A stretch of DNA of 18,862 bases from JACZQZ01 sp046756945 (GTDB lineage Bacteria; Pseudomonadota; Alphaproteobacteria; Rhodospirillales; 2-02-FULL-58-16), in assembly GCA_046756945.1 (NCBI GenBank), contig JBHHXI010000052.1, positions 1 through 18,862 on the forward strand. Direction: 5' to 3'. Positions within the stretch are counted from its first letter, which is position 1; the number at the start of each line of letters is the position of its first letter. The translations under genes were made by a program, and so were the position numbers. The notes beneath the pieces are model-generated. The model had not been told where the DNA came from. It was given only the letters and a program-made list of their open reading frames with translations, and did not search any database. Below are positions 1 to 6,842 of this stretch, piece after piece.

Positions 1-1103
1 TCTTCGCGCGTGATCCAGCCGCCGCCGAGGACGCGGTCGCCGTCGTAGAACACACACGCCTGGCCGCCGGCGATGCCGGCCTCGGGCTCGTCGAGGACCA
101 CTTCGGCCGTGTCGCCTTCGCGCCCGTACACCGTGGCCGCCGCCGGGGCCTGGGTGGAGCGCAGCTTCACCGCCGCCCTGACCCCGCCGCCCGGCAGGTC
201 GCCCGGCCCCAGCCAGTTGACCTCGCGCACCGAGAGCCGTTGGCGGAGCAGCGCCGCCCGCGGACCGACGACGACCCGGTTGGCCCGGGGCTCCAGCCGC
301 ACCACGTAGAGCGGCTCGGGCGCCGCGATGCCCAGGCCCCGGCGCTGGCCGATGGTGAAGTGGATGATGCCGTCGTGGCGGCCGAGCACGCGGCCGTCGG
401 TATCGACGATGTCGCCGGGGCGCATCGCTTCGGGGCGCATGCGGGACACCACGTCGGCGTACGAGCCCTCGGGCACGAAGCAGATGTCCTGGCTGTCGGG
501 CTTGGCGGCGACGGCAAGCCCGAACCGGCGGGCCAGGTCCCGGGTGCGGGCCTTGTCCATGTCGCCCAGGGGGAAGCGCAGGTATTCGAGCTGCTCCTGC
601 GTGGTGGCGAACAGGAAATAGCTCTGGTCGCGCACCGGGTCGACGGCGCGGTGGAGCTCCGCGCCCGCGCCGCCGGCCACCCGGCGCACGTAGTGGCCGG
701 TGGCGAGCGCGTCGGCGCCGAGCTCCCGCGCCATGTCCAGGAGGTCGCGGAACTTGACCGTCTGGTTGCAGCGCACGCAGGGGACGGGGGTCTCGCCGCG
801 GACGTAGGAATCGGCGAAATCGTCAATCACCGCGCCCCGAAAGCGGCTTTCGAAATCCAGCACGTAGTGGGCAATGCCGAGCGTGTCCGCCACCCGGCGG
901 GCGTCGTAGATGTCCTGGCCGGCGCAGCACGACTTGGTGCTCTTCACCGCCCGGCCGTGGTCGTACAGCTGCAGGGTGACGCCGATGACCTGGTAGCCCT
1001 GCTCGTTGAGCAGGGCGGCGGTGGTCGAGCTGTCGACCCCGCCCGACATGGCGACGACGACGCGGGTCCGGCCCGGTGCCTTATCAAGACCCAAGGAATT
1101 CAT
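1..1103 (-). CDS. mnmA: tRNA-specific 2-thiouridylase MnmA (3' end cut off by window)
   Basis: MnmA activates U34 of tRNA-Lys, -Glu and -Gln with ATP and inserts sulfur relayed from a cysteine desulfurase, giving 2-thiouridine. Translating the minus strand from the ATG at 1103 gives 367 residues without a stop before the window edge. Visible motifs are the PP-loop SGGVDSS (residues 20-26), the catalytic cysteine in PVPCVRCN (about C109), ATGHY (about 134-138), and the second catalytic cysteine in PDSQDICFVPEG (about C208), followed by the FTIGQRRGLG region and the C-terminal beta-barrel part. The family is usually about 360-400 residues, so little is missing. It lies 37 nt after the DUF599 gene and is the last visible member of the train that begins with cysE and includes two desulfurases, which fits its need for IscS-derived sulfur. 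The long open frame opposite it is a shadow. Confidence 0.95.
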   Translation of the reverse strand, partial: MNSLGLDKAPGRTRVVVAMSGGVDSSTTAALLNEQGYQVIGVTLQLYDHGRAVKSTKSCCAGQDIYDARRVADTLGIAHYVLDFESRFRGAVIDDFADSYVRGETPVPCVRCNQTVKFRDLLDMARELGADALATGHYVRRVAGGAGAELHRAVDPVRDQSYFLFATTQEQLEYLRFPLGDMDKARTRDLARRFGLAVAAKPDSQDICFVPEGSYADVVSRMRPEAMRPGDIVDTDGRVLGRHDGIIHFTIGQRRGLGIAAPEPLYVVRLEPRANRVVVGPRAALLRQRLSVREVNWLGPGDLPGGGVRAAVKLRSTQAPAAATVYGREGDTAEVVLDEPEAGIAGGQACVFYDGDRVLGGGWITRE

Positions 1104-1140
1104 GGGCGCGAATATAGGGATTCGGACCGCCGGTACAAGC

Positions 1141-1878
1141 TCAGCCGTCCCCGGGCGTTTCGTCCTTGGGTGAGTCTTTATTCGCCCTGTCGCCGTCGGT
1201 CTCGATCAGGGCGCGCAGGGTGACCGAGCGGAACTCGCGCCGGTACAGCACCAAAACGACCCAGACGCAGGCCACCGCGAACACCCAGGGCTGGATGAAC
1301 CAGGTGAGCGTCGCCAGGCCGAAGTAATAGGCCCTGAGGCCGCGGTTCTGGGTGAGCACGCCGCGGGTGACGAGCCGCGCCGTGCGCTCGGCGAACCCTG
1401 GCCTGTCGGGCGCGTTGACGTCCTCGCGCATGGGGGCGGCGCCGATCAGCACCAGGGCGAAGTTGAACTGGCGCATGGACCACACGAACTTGAAGAAGGC
1501 GTAAACGAAGATCAGCAGCAGCACCATGCCCTTCAGTTCCCACAGTTCAGGCGACGTCTGCACGGCGAAGGACAGCTCGGACACCGCCTCGCGGGCGGCG
1601 CCGAACCCGCCGAGGATGGTCATCAGCCCGGCCAGGATGAAGATGGTGGTGGAGGCGAACAAGGCGTTGCTGCGAATCAGCGTTGCCAGGATATTGACGT
1701 CGCTGGTGCGCAACTCGCGTTCCAGCATGCGTTCCATCCAGCGCACCCGGTACCGGTGCAGGGCCTCCACCAGATTGGGCGTTTCCCGGTTCGGGCGGTC
1801 GGCAAAGGCCGTGTACCCGACCCAGCACACGAGGAACCAGGCCAGGACTATGTAGTCGGGAACGGCGGCTCCAAGCAC
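1141..1878 (-). CDS. DUF599 family membrane protein
   Basis: A 245-residue integral membrane protein that I assign to DUF599; its molecular function is not known to me. About four hydrophobic segments are visible: residues 8-25, 70-92, 116-135 and 184-212. A basic amphipathic stretch lies between the first two (HRYRVRWMERMLERELR). The sequence QNRGLRAYYFGLATLTWF (about 177-194), just before the last membrane segment, is typical of the family. The C-terminus is short, charged and probably cytoplasmic. The start is GTG at 1878, with GGAG seven bases upstream. It begins 4 nt after the tenA stop, so translational coupling is likely. Its place between tenA and mnmA in a sulfur-metabolism train gives no clear clue to its job; a transport or envelope role is only a guess. 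Confidence 0.85.
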   Translation of the reverse strand: MLGAAVPDYIVLAWFLVCWVGYTAFADRPNRETPNLVEALHRYRVRWMERMLERELRTSDVNILATLIRSNALFASTTIFILAGLMTILGGFGAAREAVSELSFAVQTSPELWELKGMVLLLIFVYAFFKFVWSMRQFNFALVLIGAAPMREDVNAPDRPGFAERTARLVTRGVLTQNRGLRAYYFGLATLTWFIQPWVFAVACVWVVLVLYRREFRSVTLRALIETDGDRANKDSPKDETPGDG

Positions 1879-1882
1879 GGCG

Positions 1883-2605
1883 TCACTCCGGGGCGTCGAG
1901 CGCCATGTCCCAGAACGCCGCCTCCAGGCGGGTGGCCTGGCGAAAGGTGGTGAGCAGGGAGTCGAATCGCCCCGGGCCGCCGCGGCGTTCCATCAGGCGG
2001 TCGATGGTGCCCACCTCGGCGCGGGCGACGTCCTGGTAGTCCGTGGACGCGTACATCTCGATCCACTCACGATACGGGTTGCCGTCCAGGCGGGTGGCCG
2101 GGTCGGCGATCAGACCGGCGCCGATCTCGGCGTACCCGACGACGCACGGCGCCAGCGCCACATGCAGGTCCAGAATATCGCCGGCCAGGCCTTTTTCCAG
2201 CACGTAACGGGTATAGGCCATGGTGGCCCCGGCCTCGGGCAGGGCGGCCATGTCGTCTTCGCTCAGGCCCCAGCCGGCACAATAGGTCACGTGCAGGCCC
2301 ATTTCCACGTCGATGATGGCGGAAAGCCCCTGCGCCGCCTGGCGGATGCCGTCCAGGTCGTCGGCCTTGTAGGCGGCGAGCGCATAGGCGCGGGCCAGGT
2401 GGATGAGGAACAGATAGTCCTGACCCAGGTAACGGCGGAAGCAGGGCCCGGCCAGGGTGCCGTCGCCCAAACCGCGGACGAAGGCGTGCCCGGTGTAGGC
2501 CTGCCAGTCGTCCACGCAGCCGGCGCGCAGGCGGCCGAAGACGCTGCCCGGGGCAAACGGCTTCACCGCCTTGCCGCGCGCAGGCGCTTGAGTACTAGCG
2601 GACAT
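1883..2605 (-). CDS. tenA: TenA/THI-4 family protein (thiaminase II-like aminohydrolase)
   Basis: TenA-family enzymes hydrolyse aminopyrimidines from degraded thiamin (aminopyrimidine to HMP) so that they can be salvaged; some members have other roles. The 240-residue product has the family layout: FRRYLGQDYLFL (58-67) with the pyrimidine-binding Asp63 of the QDY motif, the cysteine in LAPCVVGYAEIG (C154, matching the catalytic Cys of Bacillus TenA), and a C-terminal LEAAFWDMA with Glu228 and the conserved FW. The usual active-site set therefore appears intact, and the length is typical plus an N-terminal extension of about 20 residues. The ATG at 2605 overlaps the end of fdx by 11 nt, so the two are probably translationally coupled. 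No TPP riboswitch is visible before it. The link with Fe-S/sulfur genes is unusual: thiamin thiazole synthesis uses desulfurase sulfur, but TenA itself handles the pyrimidine half. Confidence 0.88.
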   Translation of the reverse strand: MSASTQAPARGKAVKPFAPGSVFGRLRAGCVDDWQAYTGHAFVRGLGDGTLAGPCFRRYLGQDYLFLIHLARAYALAAYKADDLDGIRQAAQGLSAIIDVEMGLHVTYCAGWGLSEDDMAALPEAGATMAYTRYVLEKGLAGDILDLHVALAPCVVGYAEIGAGLIADPATRLDGNPYREWIEMYASTDYQDVARAEVGTIDRLMERRGGPGRFDSLLTTFRQATRLEAAFWDMALDAPE

Positions 2606-2921
2606 CGCGGGTCACCGCCGGCAAGGTCACGACGAGGCCATCGAGCTCCCTGGTGATGGTGATCTGGCAGCCCAGGCGCGAGGTCCGCGTCAGGTCCAGG
2701 GCCAGGTCCAGCATGTCGTCTTCTTCCTCGCTGCTCTCGGGCAGCTTGTCGAACCACGCCGGGTCGACGATCACGTGGCAGGTGGAACACGCCATGCAGC
2801 CCTCGCAGGCGCCTTCCAGGTCGATGGCGTTGCTTTGGGCGATGTCGAGCACCGACACCCCTTCCGGGGCGTCGACCTCGCGGCGCCGTCCGCCGGGTTC
2901 GATAAAGGTCATCCTGGGCAT
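2595..2921 (-). CDS. fdx: Adrenodoxin/ISC-type [2Fe-2S] ferredoxin
   Basis: A 108-residue ferredoxin of the vertebrate-adrenodoxin/bacterial ISC Fdx type, expected to donate electrons during Fe-S cluster assembly. The cluster ligands follow the Cx5Cx2C...C pattern: C39, C45 and C48 in GACEGCMACSTCHV, and C85 in RLGCQITIT. An extra cysteine, C42, lies inside the loop. An acidic helix (PESSEEEDDMLDLA, 61-74) matches the interaction helix that adrenodoxins use to dock partners. The start ATG at 2921 has AAGGA about nine bases upstream. It begins 28 nt after the IscS-type desulfurase, whereas in classical isc operons hscA precedes fdx. The gene end overlaps tenA. The symbol fdx rests on type and context. 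Confidence 0.93.
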   Translation of the reverse strand: MPRMTFIEPGGRRREVDAPEGVSVLDIAQSNAIDLEGACEGCMACSTCHVIVDPAWFDKLPESSEEEDDMLDLALDLTRTSRLGCQITITRELDGLVVTLPAVTRDVR

Positions 2922-2949
2922 GGGGCCGGGTCCTTAAGCTTGGCAGGGA

Positions 2950-4167
2950 TCAAGCCGTCTCCCGGAACGGGCCCGTCCGGCGCAACCGTTCCACTTCGCC
3001 GGCGATCCTGTCGACCGCGTAGTCCACGTCGTCTTCCGTGGTGAAGCGGCCGAAGCCAATTCTGATGGCGCCCCGGGCCAGTCCGTCGTCGAGCCCGATC
3101 GCCCGCAAGACGTAGGACGGCTCCACCGACGCCGAGGTGCAGGCCGAGCCCGAGGACACCGCCAGGTCCTTGATGCCCGCCATCAGGCCCTCGTTGTCCA
3201 CGCCGGCGAAGCTGAGGTTGAGGTTGCCGGGGATGCGCCGTTCCGCGTCCCCGTTGAGTCGGACCCGGGCCAGGCGCCCGGTGATGCCCTTGTAGAAGCG
3301 GTCCCTGAGGGCGGCCACGCGCTCCGCCTCGTCCCCCATCTCGCGCCCGGCGATGGCGCAGGCCTCGCCCAGGCCGACGCACAACGGGGTAGGCAAGGTG
3401 CCCGAACGCATGCCGCGCTCCTGGCCGCCGCCGTCGATCAACGCCACCAGGCGCACCCGCGGACGGCGGCGCACGTAGAGCGCGCCGATGCCCATCGGTC
3501 CGTAAACCTTGTGGCCCGAGATGCTCATCAGGTCGATGTGCATCGCCTCCACGTCGAGCGGGATCTTGCCCACGGCCTGGGCCGCGTCGGTATGGAAAAA
3601 GACGCCCCGTTCGCGGCACATGGCGCCGATTTCGCCGATCGGCTGGATGACGCCGATCTCGTTGTTGACGGCCATGACGGAGACCATGACGGTGTTCTCC
3701 GTGATGGCGTCCCTCAGGGTGTCCAGGTCGATCAGCCCGCTCGCCGCGACCGGCAGATAGGTGACCCGGAAGCCATCGTTCTCCAGGTGGCGGGCGGCTT
3801 CCAGGACGCACTTGTGTTCGGTGACACAGGTGACGATGTGGTCCTTCCTGTCCTTGTAGAAACGGGCCACGCCCTTGAGCGCCACGTTGTTGGATTCGGT
3901 CGCGCCCGAGGTGAAGATCACCTCCCTGGCGGTGGCGCCGATCAGGCCGGCGATCCCGCCGCGCGCCTTTTCCACCGCGTCATCCGCCTCCCAGCCGAAA
4001 AAGTGCTCGCGCGAATGGGGGTTGCCGAACTTCTCGCTGAAATAGGGCAGCATGGCCTGGACGACGCGCGGATCGGTCGGCGTCGTAGCCTGGTAGTCCA
4101 GGTAGACGGGGACGTCGCGTTTGCGAAGGCCCGGCCCGGCCCCGTCCGTGGCACCGGAATTACCCAT
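2950..4167 (-). CDS. iscS: IscS-type cysteine desulfurase lacking the usual C-terminal tail
   Basis: A PLP enzyme that converts cysteine to alanine and holds the sulfur as a persulfide. From the ATG at 4167 the protein has 405 residues. It shows YLDYQATTP at the N-terminus, TSGATESNN (87-94), TEHK (116-119), the cofactor lysine in SGHKVYGP (K220), RSGTLPT (255-260), and the mobile-loop cysteine in SSGSACTSAS (C343), the group I (IscS/Nfs1) signature. I chose the start at 4167 because AAGGGA lies about six bases upstream; an in-frame start at 4236 would add 23 residues and overlap the preceding gene. The C-terminus ends LRRTGPFRETA, where IscS and mitochondrial Nfs1 normally continue through an SPLWEM-like motif and about 15 more residues that bind IscU. 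It follows the other desulfurase gene by 22 nt. Confidence 0.95.
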   Translation of the reverse strand: MGNSGATDGAGPGLRKRDVPVYLDYQATTPTDPRVVQAMLPYFSEKFGNPHSREHFFGWEADDAVEKARGGIAGLIGATAREVIFTSGATESNNVALKGVARFYKDRKDHIVTCVTEHKCVLEAARHLENDGFRVTYLPVAASGLIDLDTLRDAITENTVMVSVMAVNNEIGVIQPIGEIGAMCRERGVFFHTDAAQAVGKIPLDVEAMHIDLMSISGHKVYGPMGIGALYVRRRPRVRLVALIDGGGQERGMRSGTLPTPLCVGLGEACAIAGREMGDEAERVAALRDRFYKGITGRLARVRLNGDAERRIPGNLNLSFAGVDNEGLMAGIKDLAVSSGSACTSASVEPSYVLRAIGLDDGLARGAIRIGFGRFTTEDDVDYAVDRIAGEVERLRRTGPFRETA

Positions 4168-4189
4168 CGTATTCCCTTGCTGTTCCCGC

Positions 4190-5338
4190 TCAGGCCGCCG
4201 GCGCCGCCACACCCTGGCCGGCGTCGGCACGGACACGAAGCGCCGTCCACGCCTCGACGAACCGGTCCACGTCTCGTGCCGTGCTGTTCCAGCCCAGGCT
4301 CGCCCGGATGGCGCTGGCGGCCTCGGCCGCGTCCGCGTTCATGGCCGCCAGCACGTGGCTCGCATGCACCTTGCCCGAGGAACAGGCGGAGCCCGCGCTC
4401 ACCGCCACGCCGGCCAGATCCAGGGCCATCACCTGGGTCTCGCTGGCCATGCCGGGCATGGTCAGGCAACTGGTATTGGGCAGGCGCTCGGCGCCGGCGC
4501 CGAATATTCGTGTCTCCGGCGAAAGGTCCAGGATTCGCCGCTCCAGTCCGTCGCGCAACCGCCCCAGTTCGGCGAATCCGTCCATGCCCTCGCGGGCCTC
4601 CCGCGCCGCGGCGCCGAAGCCGGCGATGCCGGAAAAGTTTTCGGTGCCCATCCGCCGCCCGCGCTCCTGCCCGCCGCCGAACACGATGGGGCTGAGCGGC
4701 ACGGAATCGGCGACGACCAGGGCGCCGACGCCCGCCGGCCCGCCGATCTTGTGGGCCGACAGCGACAGCATGTCGACGCCAAGCGCCGTCCTGTCGACGG
4801 GGATCTTGCCCGCCGCCTGCACCGCATCGCAGTGCGCCAGGGCTCCGAAACGCCGCGCCACCTCGGCGATCCCGGCCACCGGCTGCACGACGCCGGTCTC
4901 GTTGTTGGCCAGCATGACCGACACCAGGGCCGGGGTCCCCTCGCCCGCCAGCATGGTTGCCAGGGCATCGAGGTCGACGACGCCGTCCGGGTCGACGGGA
5001 ATCAACGCGGCCCCCGCCCCCGCCATGAGCACCGATTCGTGCTCCACCGCCGAGACCAGGATGCGCTCGCGCCCCGAGCCCCTGAGGGCCAGGTTGTTGG
5101 CCTCGGTGCCGCCGCTGGTGAACACCACGTCGGCCGGGTCCGCGCCGACGAGGGCGGCGACCGCCTCGCGGGCGTATTCCACGGCGCGGCGCACGGCGCG
5201 GCCGAAGCCATGCACCGACGAGGCGTTGCCGGTCAGCGACAGGGCCGCCGCCACGGCCTCGGCCGCCGCCGGCCTGACCGTGGTGGTGGCGTTGTGATCC
5301 AGATAGACAGCGCGGTCCATGTCGACACCGTGATCCAT
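4190..5338 (-). CDS. NifS/IscS-like cysteine desulfurase, second paralogue
   Basis: A class V aminotransferase-fold PLP enzyme of 382 residues, clearly diverged from its neighbour. Motifs are YLDHNATTTV (12-21), TSGGTEANN (74-82), VEHESV (98-103), ANNETGVVQP (144-153), the PLP lysine in SAHKIGGP (K197), GTENFSGIAG (231-240), and the catalytic cysteine in SAGSACSSG (C319). The HNATTT, GGTEANN and AHKIGGP wording is closer to NifS and the second desulfurase of alphaproteobacteria than to IscS proper. The first ATG is at 5338, 11 nt after the iscR stop, with only a weak ribosome-binding site; a second ATG at 5320, just before DRAVYLDHNA, is a reasonable alternative. It sits directly between iscR and the IscS-type gene, so both are probably under the same Fe-S feedback. 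The C-terminus ends in a short Ala-rich tail. The specific partner is not evident. Confidence 0.92.
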   Translation of the reverse strand: MDHGVDMDRAVYLDHNATTTVRPAAAEAVAAALSLTGNASSVHGFGRAVRRAVEYAREAVAALVGADPADVVFTSGGTEANNLALRGSGRERILVSAVEHESVLMAGAGAALIPVDPDGVVDLDALATMLAGEGTPALVSVMLANNETGVVQPVAGIAEVARRFGALAHCDAVQAAGKIPVDRTALGVDMLSLSAHKIGGPAGVGALVVADSVPLSPIVFGGGQERGRRMGTENFSGIAGFGAAAREAREGMDGFAELGRLRDGLERRILDLSPETRIFGAGAERLPNTSCLTMPGMASETQVMALDLAGVAVSAGSACSSGKVHASHVLAAMNADAAEAASAIRASLGWNSTARDVDRFVEAWTALRVRADAGQGVAAPAA

Positions 5339-5349
5339 GACGGATGTTT

Positions 5350-5850
5350 CTACCGGGCCGTGGTTGCCCGCTTTACGCCTTCACGCGCGGCTGTTTTGGG
5401 CGTCCGGGTGCGGTGGAACAGGTCGCCGCTGGTTCCCAGCACGCGACCGGCACAGACGTCGGCGAGGGACACCGAACTGAGATACAGGTAAATCTGGTTG
5501 CCCAGTTCCTCCCACAGGTCGTGGGTCAGGCAGCGGCTCCTGTCCGCTGTGCACCCGGCGGGGGATCCCGGCATGCAGCGCGTCGCCCGGATGCTCTCGT
5601 CCACAGCCAGGATGATGTCGGATACCCTGAGCGCGCTGGCGTCGCGCGCCAGGAGATAGCCGCCGCCCGGCCCGCGGACGCTTTGCACCAGGCCGCCCCG
5701 GCGGATTTTCGCGAACAGTTGCTCCAGGTACGAAAGCGATATCTCCTGGCGCTCGGCGACCTCGGCCAACGGGATCGGCCTTCCGCCGCTGTTCGTCGCA
5801 AGGTCGGCCATGGCCATCACGGCATATCGTCCTTTGGTGCTTAGTCTCAC
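5350..5850 (-). CDS. iscR: Rrf2-family Fe-S transcriptional regulator IscR
   Basis: IscR is a winged-helix regulator that carries a [2Fe-2S] cluster and adjusts Fe-S biogenesis genes to demand. The 166-residue product starts MRLSTKGRYAVMAM. It has the helix-turn-helix region with ISLSYLEQLFAKIRRGGLV (37-55) and the wing RGPGGGYLLAR (59-69). The cluster ligands appear to be C92, C100, C107 and H110, in the frame RC-x7-C-x6-CLTH; Escherichia coli IscR uses C92, C98, C104 and H107, so the loop is slightly longer here. The start is GTG at 5850, supported by an excellent Shine-Dalgarno (GAGGAGGT, five bases upstream). It lies 33 nt after cysE and 11 nt before the first desulfurase. Because the gene is inside the train, autoregulation would have to act at the cysE promoter or at an internal one; I could not recognise an IscR site. 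Confidence 0.93.
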   Translation of the reverse strand: MRLSTKGRYAVMAMADLATNSGGRPIPLAEVAERQEISLSYLEQLFAKIRRGGLVQSVRGPGGGYLLARDASALRVSDIILAVDESIRATRCMPGSPAGCTADRSRCLTHDLWEELGNQIYLYLSSVSLADVCAGRVLGTSGDLFHRTRTPKTAAREGVKRATTAR

Positions 5851-5883
5851 CCGCTACCTCCTCTACCGGCAGACCGTTCGCGG

Positions 5884-6666
5884 TTACGATTTCCTTCCCG
5901 ACGCCGCGGCGCTCGGTATCTTCTCAACCCCGTCACCGTCACCGTCACCCTCGACCGTTTTCTCATGGTCCGGCGCCTTCCCTTCGGGAACGCGTCCCTC
6001 CAGCTCATTGACTCGCTCCATCAGCGTCGTCACCTGGCTGCGCAGGCTGTCGATCATGCGCGCCACGGGATCGGGAACGCCGTCGGTCGGCGTACCGTAG
6101 GCGACGAACTCTTTGGCCTTGTCCTTGTCGCGGGGCATAATGACCCGGGCCGGAATGCCCACCGCCGTCACTCCCGCCGGCAGGTCCCGTGTGACCACGG
6201 CGTTGGCGCCGACACGGGCCCCTTTGCCGATGGTGATGGGCCCCAGAACCTGGGCGCCGGAGCCGATGATGGCGCCGTCCTCTATGGTGGGGTGGCGTTT
6301 CTGGTCGACCTGGGAATCAGAATCCACGGACGGCGCGATGCCGCCCAGGGTGACCGCGTGATACAGGGTCACGTCGTCCCCGATGATGGAGGTTTCGCCC
6401 ACCACGACGCCGGTCCCGTGGTCGATGACGAAGCGGCGGCCGATCCGGGCGGCCGGATGAATCTCGATTCCCGTTAGCATTTTACCGATGTGCGAGATGA
6501 ACCGCCCCAACAGGCGCCAGCCGCGCCGCCAGGCGCCGCCGGAGGCGCGGTGAAACAGCAAAGCGTGAAAACCCGGATAACAGAGGACCACCTCCAGGCG
6601 CGACCGCGCGGCCGGGTCGCGGGCCAGGAAAGCGTCGATATCCTCTTGAAACCTCTTGAAAAACAT
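5884..6666 (-). CDS. cysE: Serine O-acetyltransferase
   Basis: CysE makes O-acetylserine from serine and acetyl-CoA, the committed step of cysteine synthesis. The 260-residue protein is the short type, without the long N-terminal domain of Escherichia coli CysE. It opens FFKRFQEDIDAFLARDPAARS and then forms a left-handed hexapeptide-repeat beta-helix. Active-site residues are in VIDHGTGVVVGE (D82, H83), LYHAVTLGG (H103) and KRHPTIEDG (H125). After the acyltransferase domain (about residue 180) comes a tail of about 80 residues with a probable coiled coil (ARMIDSLRSQVTTLMERV) and an acidic Gly-Asp repeat (GDGDGDG). The C-terminus is GRKS and lacks the terminal isoleucine that docks CysE into O-acetylserine sulfhydrylase in classical complexes. 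It is the first gene of the train. The ATG at 6666 has no clear ribosome-binding site. Confidence 0.95.
   Translation of the reverse strand: MFFKRFQEDIDAFLARDPAARSRLEVVLCYPGFHALLFHRASGGAWRRGWRLLGRFISHIGKMLTGIEIHPAARIGRRFVIDHGTGVVVGETSIIGDDVTLYHAVTLGGIAPSVDSDSQVDQKRHPTIEDGAIIGSGAQVLGPITIGKGARVGANAVVTRDLPAGVTAVGIPARVIMPRDKDKAKEFVAYGTPTDGVPDPVARMIDSLRSQVTTLMERVNELEGRVPEGKAPDHEKTVEGDGDGDGVEKIPSAAASGRKS
5930..5949. repeat. Short tandem repeat (three CGTCAC units) in the cysE 3' end
   Basis: Three head-to-tail copies of the hexamer CGTCAC, followed by a degenerate CCTCGA, encode the Gly-Asp repeat in the acidic CysE tail. Hexamer repeats keep the reading frame when they expand or contract, so the tail length could vary between strains. 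Confidence 0.6.
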
Positions 6667-6673
6667 CGGTTTT

Positions 6674-6679
6674 ATTATA
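6674..6679 (-). promoter_or_regulatory. Candidate -10 element just before cysE
   Basis: On the minus strand the only strongly AT-rich stretch before cysE contains an exact TATAAT whose 3' edge is seven bases from the ATG. Transcription from it would give a leaderless or nearly leaderless mRNA, in agreement with the absence of a visible ribosome-binding site. No matching -35 box is found at 16-18 bases, so the call is tentative; it could equally be plain AT-rich sequence or part of an activator-dependent promoter. Confidence 0.3.
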
Positions 6680-6769
6680 TCTTAGGTGAAGCCATCAGAA
6701 TTCCCAAGGATCGCGTTTACGCTTCCCGCCGTGCGGGCGTCTGCGTGTCCCTTGTTACGTCTTTGGTAT

Positions 6770-6792
6770 ATACGATGGCCGACCATTGGTAT
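6770..6792. promoter_or_regulatory. Imperfect dyad in the cysE/hydrolase divergent region
   Basis: The 240-nt region between cysE and the hydrolase holds an imperfect inverted repeat, ATAC-g-ATGG / CCAT-tg-GTAT, around a CCGA centre. It overlaps two direct copies of TTGGTAT (6763-6769 and 6786-6792) spaced 23 bases apart, about two helical turns. This is operator-like geometry between divergent genes. I do not recognise the motif as a known IscR, RirA, Fur or CysB site. Confidence 0.3.
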
Positions 6793-6816
6793 CAAGAATA
6801 TCCGGCCAGCGCGGCT

Positions 6817-6842
6817 GCGCCGGGTGGGAAATACCCGAGCGC
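6817..6842. repeat. Inverted repeat (hairpin) upstream of the hydrolase
   Basis: GCGC-CGGGT and ACCCG-a-GCGC pair around a seven-base loop, with a single bulged A. No T-run follows on either strand, so it is not an obvious intrinsic terminator. It could be a leader hairpin of either divergent transcript. Confidence 0.35.

Noticed and set aside
240..1223. A 327-codon plus-strand open frame opposite mnmA
   Set aside because: It runs across the mnmA start and into the next gene and has no domain; MnmA on the other strand is unmistakable.
2606..2949. A TPP riboswitch or other leader element upstream of tenA
   Set aside because: tenA starts inside fdx, so there is no leader, and no riboswitch-like conserved elements were found in the gap before fdx.
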